From Eubacterium sp. (lineage in GTDB: Bacteria; Bacillota; Clostridia; Oscillospirales; Acutalibacteraceae), in NCBI GenBank assembly GCA_022511205.1, contig JAFLRY010000001.1, forward strand, positions 1 to 64,000: a stretch of DNA of 64,000 nt, in the 5' to 3' direction. The notes under the pieces are model-generated. The model was not told the DNA's origin. It ran no database searches and saw only the letters and a list, made by a program, of their open reading frames with translations. This document shows positions 46,905 through 58,553 of the stretch, one piece after another (the first letter of the stretch is position 1; each line of letters starts with the position of its first letter). The position numbers and the translations under genes were made by a program.

Positions 46905-48395
46905 TTAATCAAAGTTTTTCAAATCAAGCTTATCGAATGACGAAAGGAACGCATTCAGCTCCTGCGCAATACCTTTGCAAACTCCTGTTTCGTCATTTTC
47001 GATATTAAGAGGAAGAATCGGATCGTGAACGGAAAGGCGAAGCAAAAACCAGCCGCCCTCAACGTTTATACGAACTCCCTCGTAGTTTTCCTTTTCAACT
47101 TCCCAGCCGTCTCTGCCATTAGCATATTCCGTAAGCCTTGCTATAACATCCTCTCCATAGGCAGTGAAATCGCTCAGCATAATGGGAATACGGATCTCAA
47201 CGCTTTCGGCGGGCTCTTTGAGCTCACTGATAAGATCGTCAATGCGCTTGCCCTGCTTATGAAGCTTAGCGAGAAGAATTACGATCTTTGTGGCAAGATA
47301 AGCGCCGTCATCTAGAAAATAGTTTTCCTTAAGCGCCGCGTGACCGCTGGTTTCGATCGCAAGCGGCGAATTTATACCGCTCTCGTTTAACTCAATTGAT
47401 TTATCGATAACGTTCTTATATCCGCGCTTGAAGCGAAGCTGTTTGCCGCCAAGCTTCTTTTCAATGAATTCACGCAGACCGTCTGAGGTAAGGCTATCGG
47501 TAACGATAGTGCCGCCCTCATTTCCGTCAAGCGCTATCACAGAAGCAAGCGCCACGAGGCGGTTTCTGTTGATCTCCTCGCCGTCCGCGCTGACACAGCC
47601 CATCCTGTCCACGTCCGTGTCAAATATAAGACCGAAATCGGAAGCCGTATCCTTAACCATTTTGCAGGCGGAAGCGATAGCTTCTTTGTTTTCGGGATTG
47701 GGAATGTGATTGGGGAAAGTGCCGTCCGGCTCTAAGAACTGACTGCCGCTGACGTCCGCACCGAGGGGCGCAAGAACGTCTTTCGCGTAAAAGCCGCCGA
47801 CACCGTTTCCCGCGTCTACGGAAATTTTAAGTCCCTCAAGAGGTTTTTCGCTGTTACCAACCTCTTTGATAATGGTATCGCGCAGGTGTTCGCAGTAGAT
47901 ATCCATAAAATTATATGGTATCACCTTTCCCTGCTTTGCTCCAAGCCCAGCGCTGTAGGCAATTTTGAGTATTTCCTTAACGTCCGCACCCTCAAGTCCG
48001 CCGTTTCGTGTAAAAAACTTAAGTCCGTTTCGCTGATACGGGTGGTGGGAAGCGGTGATTTCAAGGGAAGCGTCCGCCTTGATGTCCATAACGATCGTCA
48101 TAAACATTGAGGGCGTTGAAGCAAGCCCGCAATCGTAAACCTCCGCGCCCTCGGCAACGAAAGCCCTGATCGCGGAAGCCTTTATCCTGTCAGCCGAAAT
48201 TCTTGAATCGTGGCCGACGGCGATCCTAATATCCTCTTTATTCTCCTTCTTACGAAGCCAAATGATGAACGCGGCGCAGATTTTTTCCACCACCTCGTCG
48301 GTGAGTTCAACTTCCTCTGTTTCGGTTTTAACGGCAACGCCTCTGATATCCGTGCCGCTTTTAAGCTTTAACAAATTATCTTCTGTAATAATCAC
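46905..48395 (-). CDS. Phosphoglucomutase/phosphomannomutase family protein
   Basis: GTDIRGVA; ITASHHPYQRNGLKFF; DTDVDRMG. Confidence 0.93.
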   Translation of the reverse strand: MIITEDNLLKLKSGTDIRGVAVKTETEEVELTDEVVEKICAAFIIWLRKKENKEDIRIAVGHDSRISADRIKASAIRAFVAEGAEVYDCGLASTPSMFMTIVMDIKADASLEITASHHPYQRNGLKFFTRNGGLEGADVKEILKIAYSAGLGAKQGKVIPYNFMDIYCEHLRDTIIKEVGNSEKPLEGLKISVDAGNGVGGFYAKDVLAPLGADVSGSQFLEPDGTFPNHIPNPENKEAIASACKMVKDTASDFGLIFDTDVDRMGCVSADGEEINRNRLVALASVIALDGNEGGTIVTDSLTSDGLREFIEKKLGGKQLRFKRGYKNVIDKSIELNESGINSPLAIETSGHAALKENYFLDDGAYLATKIVILLAKLHKQGKRIDDLISELKEPAESVEIRIPIMLSDFTAYGEDVIARLTEYANGRDGWEVEKENYEGVRINVEGGWFLLRLSVHDPILPLNIENDETGVCKGIAQELNAFLSSFDKLDLKNFD

Positions 48396-49092
48396 TGTCT
48401 ATTAACCCCTCGCTGAATGCTGTATCGTATGCTTCGATCAAAAACTCGTACATCGGTGATGAAATATCGAGCATAAGCCTGAGTTCATCGATAAGACTGC
48501 TGCTTCCAAGCTTTTGAACGTCTCTGCTATAATAGGAAAACTCCGCGTTTTTTGCGTTGAGATAAGGCTTAAGCTCCTCGGGCGCGTTCGGGATTTTATC
48601 CTTTTTGTAAAAGTCACGGGTAATATAGGTAAGCCCCGCACTCTCCGTTGCCTTAACTGCGTTGAGCCATCTTTCGGGCTCTTTCATAATTTTCTGCCGT
48701 ACCGCGTCAAACTGAGCGGGGCGCTGGGTCCACATTCCGAGCCCGAAGGCATAAACTTCGGGAGTGAATTCAAACCAGTAAAAGGGCGCAAAGGGATAAG
48801 CAAACTTGTTTCTCCTGAGCATAAGCCAGAGATTTTCCCTGTACATCATTTTGCTTTTCGTGTGCCTCGTGTCGCGCCTTATCCTTGAAACGGCATAAAC
48901 CGGATTGAGATCGGCAAGAGGGTCAAGCTCGCTCATAATATCCGAGAGATCCAGCACGATCTGCCGCATAGGCACTGTAACGCCCTGCTTTAATTCCTCT
49001 TTATGCTCCTCATAAAAGGCTTTTGAATCATTAAATCTGTTTAAAGAAAGAAGCTCGATCGCCTCAGGCGTAATTCCGCTGTAGTTATACAT
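48376..49092 (-). CDS. DUF2461 family protein
   Basis: FNDSKAFYEEHKEELKQ; RIRRDTRHTKSKMMYRENLW; YWFEFTPEVYAFGLGMW. Confidence 0.88.
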   Translation of the reverse strand: MYNYSGITPEAIELLSLNRFNDSKAFYEEHKEELKQGVTVPMRQIVLDLSDIMSELDPLADLNPVYAVSRIRRDTRHTKSKMMYRENLWLMLRRNKFAYPFAPFYWFEFTPEVYAFGLGMWTQRPAQFDAVRQKIMKEPERWLNAVKATESAGLTYITRDFYKKDKIPNAPEELKPYLNAKNAEFSYYSRDVQKLGSSSLIDELRLMLDISSPMYEFLIEAYDTAFSEGLIDSDYYRR

Positions 49093-50354
49093 TATTTTAA
49101 CAATCCTCTTTCAAGCATTTTTTGCGCGGCGAGCATGGCGCATATCTTTGCGCTGTGGAAATTTAAACCGCCCTGTATCCATGCGTAATAGGGTTCTCTT
49201 ATGGGCGCGTCTGCCGAAAGCTCTATTGTTGAGCCGAGGGTGAACGCTCCCGCCGCCATAACCACTTTACTGTCATAGCCCGGCATATCCCAGGGTTCGG
49301 GAGAAAGGAAGCTGTCTATCGGGCTTCCGCTCTGCACGCCTTGGCAGAAAGCAACGAGACTGTCGGGATTTTCAAGGCCGAGGGACTGAACGATATCTCC
49401 CCTTTCAGCATCGTATGCGGGGGTGGTATCGTATCCGAAGCTGTTAAAAAGGGCGGAGATATAAACTGCGCTTTTCAGCGCTTCGCCAACCGCGTGAGGA
49501 GCGTGGAAAAGCCCCATAAAAAGCTCTCTGTTTAAGCCTAAGGTTGCTCCAACCTCCTTGCCCAAACCGGGCGTGGTGAGCCTGTAGGCACATTTTTCAA
49601 CAAGATCGCTTCTGCCGGCAATATAACCGCCTGTTTGCGCGATACCGCCGCCCGCGTTTTTGATAAGCGATCCCGCAATAAGGTCAGCTCCCACTTCCGT
49701 TGGCTCTTTGGTCTGTACGAATTCGCCGTAGCAGTTATCCACCATAACGATAACGTCCGGCTTTTTTGCCTTTGCGATCTTGACTACCTTTTCGATCTCG
49801 TCTATCAGCAGGCTCGGGCGAAGCTCGTAGCCTCTGCTGCGCTGAATATACACCATTGTAACGGTATCATCTATGGCATTTTCTATTGCTTCGTAATCAA
49901 GGCGTTCGTCTTTAAGAGGAACTTCCGCATATTCAACGCCGAAATCCTTAAGCGAGCCCATACCGCTACCCGAAATTCCGATAACGTTGTGGATAGTATC
50001 GTAGGGCGTACCCGTTACGCAAAGCATTTTATCACCGGGGCGCAGAACGCCGAAAAGCGCGGTTGCAAGGGTGTGCGTGCCGCAGGTGAAATTGTGGCGC
50101 ACCAGCGCGTCCTCCGCGCCGAAAACCCTTGCCCAGACCTTGTCAAGCACTTCCCTGCCCCTGTCTCCGTAGCCGTAGCCGGTACTGGGAGCGAAATGGC
50201 TTTCGGAAATGCCGTATTCAATGAAGGCAGACTGCACTTTAAGCTGATTATATTCAGTAATTCTTTCTATTTTTTCAAACTGCTTACTGCATTTTTTTAA
50301 AGCCTCGTTGGAAGCTTTTTCAATTCTTTCGTCAATATTGAAAAAAGGCGTCAT
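49092..50354 (-). CDS. Methionine gamma-lyase family / YnbB-type PLP enzyme ('aluminium resistance' family)
   Basis: STGYGYGDRGREVLDKVWARVFGAEDALVR; VMVDNCYGEFVQTKEPTEVGADLIAGSLIKNAGGGIAQTGGYIAG. Confidence 0.93.
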   Translation of the reverse strand: MTPFFNIDERIEKASNEALKKCSKQFEKIERITEYNQLKVQSAFIEYGISESHFAPSTGYGYGDRGREVLDKVWARVFGAEDALVRHNFTCGTHTLATALFGVLRPGDKMLCVTGTPYDTIHNVIGISGSGMGSLKDFGVEYAEVPLKDERLDYEAIENAIDDTVTMVYIQRSRGYELRPSLLIDEIEKVVKIAKAKKPDVIVMVDNCYGEFVQTKEPTEVGADLIAGSLIKNAGGGIAQTGGYIAGRSDLVEKCAYRLTTPGLGKEVGATLGLNRELFMGLFHAPHAVGEALKSAVYISALFNSFGYDTTPAYDAERGDIVQSLGLENPDSLVAFCQGVQSGSPIDSFLSPEPWDMPGYDSKVVMAAGAFTLGSTIELSADAPIREPYYAWIQGGLNFHSAKICAMLAAQKMLERGLLK

Positions 50355-51070
50355 TTATATATTCTCCAGATTCCTGTGTTTTTAAAGCCAAGCTTTTCAT
50401 AAAAGCTTTCATTTTTGCCGCTTTCACGCATAAGGTAAATCGTGCCGCCGAAATCACTGCAAACAGATGATACCAGAGCGGAAGCATAGCCCATTCCTCT
50501 AAGCTCGGGCTTAGTCTGAACGGCGGTAAGTATAGCGCTGCCATTATAAATTGAGGAAAAAATCGCCGATGAAACGATCTCATTATCAAATTCCAGCGTG
50601 AAAGCCTTTGCGAAGCCGTGGCGGATTCTGTGGTTTATATCAACGTACCACGCTTCAAAAGAATTTTTATCGTATCCGATGAAACTAAATAACTCAAATA
50701 AATTCGGGTATTCGTTAACGCTCAACGCTGAGTTTTGCACCTCAACCGTTTTTTCGTTCTTCATGATCGCGCCGCTCTCACAACTGCCGTATATCGGCAA
50801 TTCTGAGCATAAAACGGAATCATATCCGATAACGGAAACGAATTGCGCTATTTCATCTGTATCGGCGAACTCCGCATATGAAACTGTAATATCCTTATCA
50901 AGAAGGGAAAGTATCGCGGTGATATTTCCGCCTTCATTGATCTGCCTGTAAAAGCGGGCAAAGGGATATTTACATCCGTAGGCGCCCAAAAGAGATAATA
51001 TTCGAATTGAAAAAATATCCTTTAAAGGGTAGCCGTTAAATTGTGATGCGTCCTCTATTTGTTCAATCAT
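50351..51070 (-). CDS. GNAT-family N-acetyltransferase
   Basis: AVQTKPELRGMGYASALVSSVC acetyl-CoA-binding motif; FYEKLGFKN. Confidence 0.85.
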   Translation of the reverse strand: MIEQIEDASQFNGYPLKDIFSIRILSLLGAYGCKYPFARFYRQINEGGNITAILSLLDKDITVSYAEFADTDEIAQFVSVIGYDSVLCSELPIYGSCESGAIMKNEKTVEVQNSALSVNEYPNLFELFSFIGYDKNSFEAWYVDINHRIRHGFAKAFTLEFDNEIVSSAIFSSIYNGSAILTAVQTKPELRGMGYASALVSSVCSDFGGTIYLMRESGKNESFYEKLGFKNTGIWRIYK

Positions 51071-52091
51071 AAAGCTTAGGTAATAATACTTTCAGTAAAT
51101 TTCTCGTTTCGTCAATATCGGAAAGCTTAACAACGCTTGAACCGCTGTGGATATATCTGCACGGAAGCGAAACGGCAATTACTCTGCTTCCTCTGCCGCT
51201 GGTTTGAACGGCGCCGGCATCGTTTCCGCCCGCAACGGCGGTTTTTGTTTGTATCTTGATTCCGTTTTCCTTTGCTGTTTCAAAGGCGAGATCATAAAGT
51301 GCCTTGTCGTAAACAGTTCTCCTGTCCATATAAGAAACAACAGGACCTTCTCCGAGAACGCAGCAACGCTCTCCGCCCGTTACACCGCAGAGATCGGCGG
51401 CGGTAGTGGATTCAAGGATAACGGAAATGTCACTCTGAACTTTATATGAAGTACAAGCCGCGCCGCGCAGACCTACTTCCTCCTGAACGTTGAAGCAGAA
51501 ATAGGTGTCGTATTCCAAATCAGTCTTAATAAGCTCGATCATCAGCATACAGCCGATCCTGTCGTCAAGTGACTTTGCCTTAACGAAGCCGTTGCCGAAT
51601 TCTCTGTAATCAGAAACGAAATATGCGAAATCGCCGAGGGAAACGTACTTTTCCGCTTCCTCTTTGCTCGTTACGCCGATATCAATGCAAAGCTTCGAAA
51701 AATCGGGAGCGGTCTTTCTTTCATCGGCGCTCAGCAGATGGACCGCCTTAGAGCCGATAACGCCCCTAATTCCATTTATCTCAACCACTCTGTCTATAAC
51801 GACTCTCGGATCAATTCCGCCAACAGGGCTGAATTTAAGATAGCCGTCTTCAGTGATATAGGTGATGATAAAACCTACCTCGTCCATATGGGCGCAGAGC
51901 ATAACCTTTTTAGCAGGTGCGTTCTTGCCCTTCTTAAAGGCAATGATAGAGCCGAGAGCATCGATCTCATATTCGCAATGATCCTTTATTTCGTTGATTA
52001 TATAATCACGAACGGCGCTTTCATCACCGGAAGTTCCGTTTATGAGGCATAAATCCTTAAGCATTTTCGGCACCTGCCTTTCTTTTAGCAT
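51063..52091 (-). CDS. M42 family metallopeptidase (glutamyl aminopeptidase-like)
   Basis: MLCAHMDEVGFIITYI; SLDDRIGC; NVQEEVGLRGA; YIHS. Confidence 0.92.
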   Translation of the reverse strand: MLKERQVPKMLKDLCLINGTSGDESAVRDYIINEIKDHCEYEIDALGSIIAFKKGKNAPAKKVMLCAHMDEVGFIITYITEDGYLKFSPVGGIDPRVVIDRVVEINGIRGVIGSKAVHLLSADERKTAPDFSKLCIDIGVTSKEEAEKYVSLGDFAYFVSDYREFGNGFVKAKSLDDRIGCMLMIELIKTDLEYDTYFCFNVQEEVGLRGAACTSYKVQSDISVILESTTAADLCGVTGGERCCVLGEGPVVSYMDRRTVYDKALYDLAFETAKENGIKIQTKTAVAGGNDAGAVQTSGRGSRVIAVSLPCRYIHSGSSVVKLSDIDETRNLLKVLLPKLYD

Positions 52092-53067
52092 AAGCGGTAA
52101 TGAGCGCGGCTACGCTTTCAACGTCTTTGGTATCAATAACCTCAACCGGTGTGTGCATATATTTCAGCGGAATTGAAAGCAAGCCGCATTTGATACCGCT
52201 TTCGGAGATCGTGATGACGTCCGCGTTTGTACCCGTTCTGCCGCTCATAACCTCAAGCTGATGCTCGATTCCGTTTTCCTTAGCTGCGGCGATAAGTCCG
52301 TTAGAAATACTCTTATCAAGCGTGGGCGAAATTCCTATCATCGCGCCCTTTCCCATCTCGCCGCAATGCTCCTTCTCACATCCGGGAGTATAACCGAAAG
52401 AAACGTCCACCGCAATAGCTTCGTCAACATCTAAACCGTACGGTCCGATTTTTGCCCCTCTGGTGCCCAATTCCTCCTGTGTGGAGAACAAAGCGGTAAT
52501 CTTTACGGGCAGTTTTTTCAGTTCATCAAGTGCAAGAATGATCGAAGCAACACCCGCTCTGTCGTCAAGGCAGTTTGATGAAAGCTGATTTCCGATAAGC
52601 GGTGTGAAGTGGCGTTTAAAGGTCACTTTGCTTCCAAGCGGGATAAGGCTTTCCTCCTTGCCCATTCCAACGTCAACGGAAAGTTCGGAGATTTCAGGCA
52701 CTTTCTCCTCATCGCCGTCCTTTTGAAGATGGGGCGGCAGGGTAGAAATAACGCCGAATACTTCTTCTTTTCCCCAAACCGTTACCTCCGCGCCGAGAAG
52801 CATACGTCTGTCCACCCCTCCGCAGGGGCTGATTTTCAGGAAGCCGTCGTCTGTAATTGAGGTTACGACAAAGCCGATCTCATCAATATGCGCGTCCAGC
52901 AGAATATGATATCCTTCGCCGAAGGTGCAGAGGACGTTGTTCATAGCGTCCACACGCACCTCGCCGTAGGGCGCGAGAATATCCTTAAGCGTTTCAACAA
53001 GTTTTTCCTCGTTTCCGCCAACGCATGGAACGGAAACCAATTTTTCAATAAGCTTAACTGTCTCCAT
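52057..53067 (-). CDS. M42 family metallopeptidase (paralogue)
   Basis: LLDAHIDEIGFVVTSI; CLDDRAGVA; STQEELGTRGA; YMHTPVEV. Confidence 0.92.
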   Translation of the reverse strand: METVKLIEKLVSVPCVGGNEEKLVETLKDILAPYGEVRVDAMNNVLCTFGEGYHILLDAHIDEIGFVVTSITDDGFLKISPCGGVDRRMLLGAEVTVWGKEEVFGVISTLPPHLQKDGDEEKVPEISELSVDVGMGKEESLIPLGSKVTFKRHFTPLIGNQLSSNCLDDRAGVASIILALDELKKLPVKITALFSTQEELGTRGAKIGPYGLDVDEAIAVDVSFGYTPGCEKEHCGEMGKGAMIGISPTLDKSISNGLIAAAKENGIEHQLEVMSGRTGTNADVITISESGIKCGLLSIPLKYMHTPVEVIDTKDVESVAALITAYAKRKAGAENA

Positions 53068-54497
53068 TATTCACCAAATCCATTTACTAATTCTTTAAAT
53101 TTTCTGCCCCTGTATTCAAATGTCTTAAACTGATCAAAGGCTGGGCAAGCGGGGCAAAGGGAAACGATATCGCCGCTCTGCGCCTTTTCCTTAGCAATAT
53201 TCAAAGCGCTTTCCATCGTATCTGTTTTCACGATTTCAAGACCGCTGTTTTTATAATTTTCATTGCTTATCACGGCGTTATAGATTTTTTCAGCCGTCGC
53301 GCCGTTAAGAACGAGAAGCTTTACCTTTTCAAGGATGAGCGGAACCATTTCGCTCATATCGTTGCCCTTATCAGATCCGCCGCAGAGCATTATTATCTTT
53401 TGCTCAAACGCCTTCAGGCCGCTGATAACTCTTGAGGGCGAAGTGGCGATTGAATCGTTATAATATCTGACACCCTTGTATTCACGCACGAATTCGATTC
53501 TATGCTCAACGCCGCCGAAGGTCTCTGCAATATTCTTTATGGTTTCGGGCTTTACCTTGCCCCAGACCGCTGAGATCGCCGTGCAGTAATTCTCAACGTT
53601 GTGCATACCGGGAATACGAATACTGCTCTTGTTCATAACCAAGGTCTTTTCGCCGTTTTCGCAGTAGTAAATATCTCCGTTTTCCGACATATAAGCGCCG
53701 TTTTCAACAGGGTGCTTGATAGAAAACTGATACAGATTTCCGCGCACGTCAAAGCGCATATCGTGATAAACGCTTCCGCCGATTGAATAATCACAGTCAG
53801 CGTTTAATACTGTTCTTGAATCAGCACTCTGATAAATGAGGATATTTCGCTTTGCGTCAACGTATTCGTCAAGGTTAACGTGATGGTCGAGATGCGTTTT
53901 TTCAATATTCGTAACAACCGCGATATCGGGCTTATTCACCATATTGCCCATGGTGAGAAGCTGGAACGAGGAAAGCTCAACAACAGCGATATCGTTTTCG
54001 CTGATGCTTTCAAGCTCCGGCATAAGCGCTTTGCCGATGTTACCGCCGAGGTAAACCTTTCTGCCCTCTGCTTTAAGCATTTCGGATATAAGCGTTGTTG
54101 TGGTGGTCTTGCCGTTTGAGCCTGTTACCGCAATAATTTCGGCGGGGCAAAGGCTGAAAAAAACCTCCATTTCGGTGGTGACCTTCTGCCCTCTTGCTAT
54201 GCATTCGCCGATCCATTCATTCTGAAAAGGCAGTATGCCGTGGGAGCGGAAAACCATATCCATTTCGGGAAGAACGCTGAGATAATTCTCACCGAGAGAG
54301 AAATGAACGCCGAGACCTTCAAGCTCCTCGCAATCCTTTTGCCCGATATACTCCTTATCCCTTTTATCGCAGGCGTAGACCTCCACACCCTTTGAAGCAA
54401 GCCATTTGGCGCAGGGCATATTCGCAACGCCCATACCCACGAACGCAACCTTTTTACCCTTTAATCCGTTTAAAAATTCTGTGACCTTAGTATTCAA
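53067..54497 (-). CDS. murD: UDP-N-acetylmuramoyl-L-alanine--D-glutamate ligase
   Basis: AVTGSNGKTTTTTLI; NIEKTHLDHHVNLDEY; HRIEFV; YNDSIATSPSR. Confidence 0.96.
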   Translation of the reverse strand: MNTKVTEFLNGLKGKKVAFVGMGVANMPCAKWLASKGVEVYACDKRDKEYIGQKDCEELEGLGVHFSLGENYLSVLPEMDMVFRSHGILPFQNEWIGECIARGQKVTTEMEVFFSLCPAEIIAVTGSNGKTTTTTLISEMLKAEGRKVYLGGNIGKALMPELESISENDIAVVELSSFQLLTMGNMVNKPDIAVVTNIEKTHLDHHVNLDEYVDAKRNILIYQSADSRTVLNADCDYSIGGSVYHDMRFDVRGNLYQFSIKHPVENGAYMSENGDIYYCENGEKTLVMNKSSIRIPGMHNVENYCTAISAVWGKVKPETIKNIAETFGGVEHRIEFVREYKGVRYYNDSIATSPSRVISGLKAFEQKIIMLCGGSDKGNDMSEMVPLILEKVKLLVLNGATAEKIYNAVISNENYKNSGLEIVKTDTMESALNIAKEKAQSGDIVSLCPACPAFDQFKTFEYRGRKFKELVNGFGE

Positions 54498-54509
54498 ATC
54501 AATATCTCC

Positions 54510-57430
<2,921 letters not shown>

Positions 57431-57434
57431 CGTT

Positions 57435-58391
57435 TTATAACTGTGCCTCGCAGAAGCCTATGCACTCCCTGCCCTTGATGATATCCGAAGTGTTGCGGGC
57501 GTTAAAATAGATTCTCAGGCGGTTATCGTGATAAGTGAGACAGCAGGCGTAAACGTATTGCGCCATCCAATCATTTTCTCCGCACATTTGCGGAGTTAAA
57601 AGCACCTTAACAAAATCGAATATAGCTCCGTTATCGGAACGGAGAAGCATGATTGCAGAGTGGCTTTTGCCCTCTTTCTCAAAGATTCCGTTTTGCAGAC
57701 CTATATAGCAGTCCTTTAGCCTGTAAACCTTAATGCACCCGGAGCAGAGGTTAAGATACGGATCGTTTTTATCGGGGCTGATTATCGGCTTTTCACGGGA
57801 AATATAACTATCCGTAATATTTTTGCTTTCCGCAAAGCTGATATAAGTTGGCTCGCAGAAGCCGCAATCCTTTATATATGTCAAACCGCAGGAATAATAA
57901 AGTCTGCAGCTCTCCCCTGTTTTGATTAAGAACGGGTTTGAAATGGACTGACCACGGCTATCCGCTTCAAAGTCTCGGGTTTTGCCGATCACTAAACGAG
58001 GCTCAGTCCAATTTTCAAGATCAGCCGATTCAGTAACGTAAATCTCCGATTTCCACTTTCCGCCTATGAGGCTCAGCGCGTTGCCGAGAAGCGGCAAAGT
58101 TCTCTCATAAAACAGATAATATCTGCCGTTGATTCGGTTTATATTCGGTCGCATGGCGCGGGGTACGATCTTAACGGCTTTGCCGAAACTGATTCCGTCC
58201 TTGCTATCAAGCCTGTAAACGCCGAAAAAGGTGTGGCAAAAAAGATGCCATAGTCCATCGTGACTTTGCTCCGGAGTAAGCACGGAGGGATCGGCCGCGT
58301 TGAAGCTTCCGCCGAAATTTCGAATTACAGGATTGTTTTCGTAGAGCTTAAACTGCGCGTTATTTATATCGTCAAAGGTTAAATTATTCAT
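57435..58391 (-). CDS. Glycosidase-like protein, probable five-bladed beta-propeller fold (GH32/GH43-related)
   Basis: AADPSVLTP, YLFYER, ADLENWTEPRLV, YYSCGL, YFNARN patterns; next to a GH31 gene. Confidence 0.6.
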   Translation of the reverse strand: MNNLTFDDINNAQFKLYENNPVIRNFGGSFNAADPSVLTPEQSHDGLWHLFCHTFFGVYRLDSKDGISFGKAVKIVPRAMRPNINRINGRYYLFYERTLPLLGNALSLIGGKWKSEIYVTESADLENWTEPRLVIGKTRDFEADSRGQSISNPFLIKTGESCRLYYSCGLTYIKDCGFCEPTYISFAESKNITDSYISREKPIISPDKNDPYLNLCSGCIKVYRLKDCYIGLQNGIFEKEGKSHSAIMLLRSDNGAIFDFVKVLLTPQMCGENDWMAQYVYACCLTYHDNRLRIYFNARNTSDIIKGRECIGFCEAQL

Positions 58392-58409
58392 ATATTATAC
58401 AGTCCGTAA

Positions 58410-58553
58410 TCAGAGCGTTTCAAGCGCTTCATTGATAGACGCAGCAACTGCCTTCGGCAGCTTTGCCTTTCCAAGCGCCGAGCGAAGCTCATCTAAAGTA
58501 TTCGCTTTTTCAAAATGCTTATATGCCAAGCTCTTTTTTACCGTGGTTTCCTG
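58410..58553 (-). other. In-frame open extension (47 sense codons) after the GH31 amber codon
   Basis: Same frame as the GH31 ORF after TAG (58554-58556): QETTVKKSLAYKHFEKANTLDELRSALGKAKLPKAVAASINEALETL then TGA. Confidence 0.6.

Noticed and set aside
58413-58530. Independent small gene starting at TTG inside the GH31 extension
   Set aside because: No suitable Shine-Dalgarno near the TTG and perfect frame continuity with GH31; extension or truncation is more economical.
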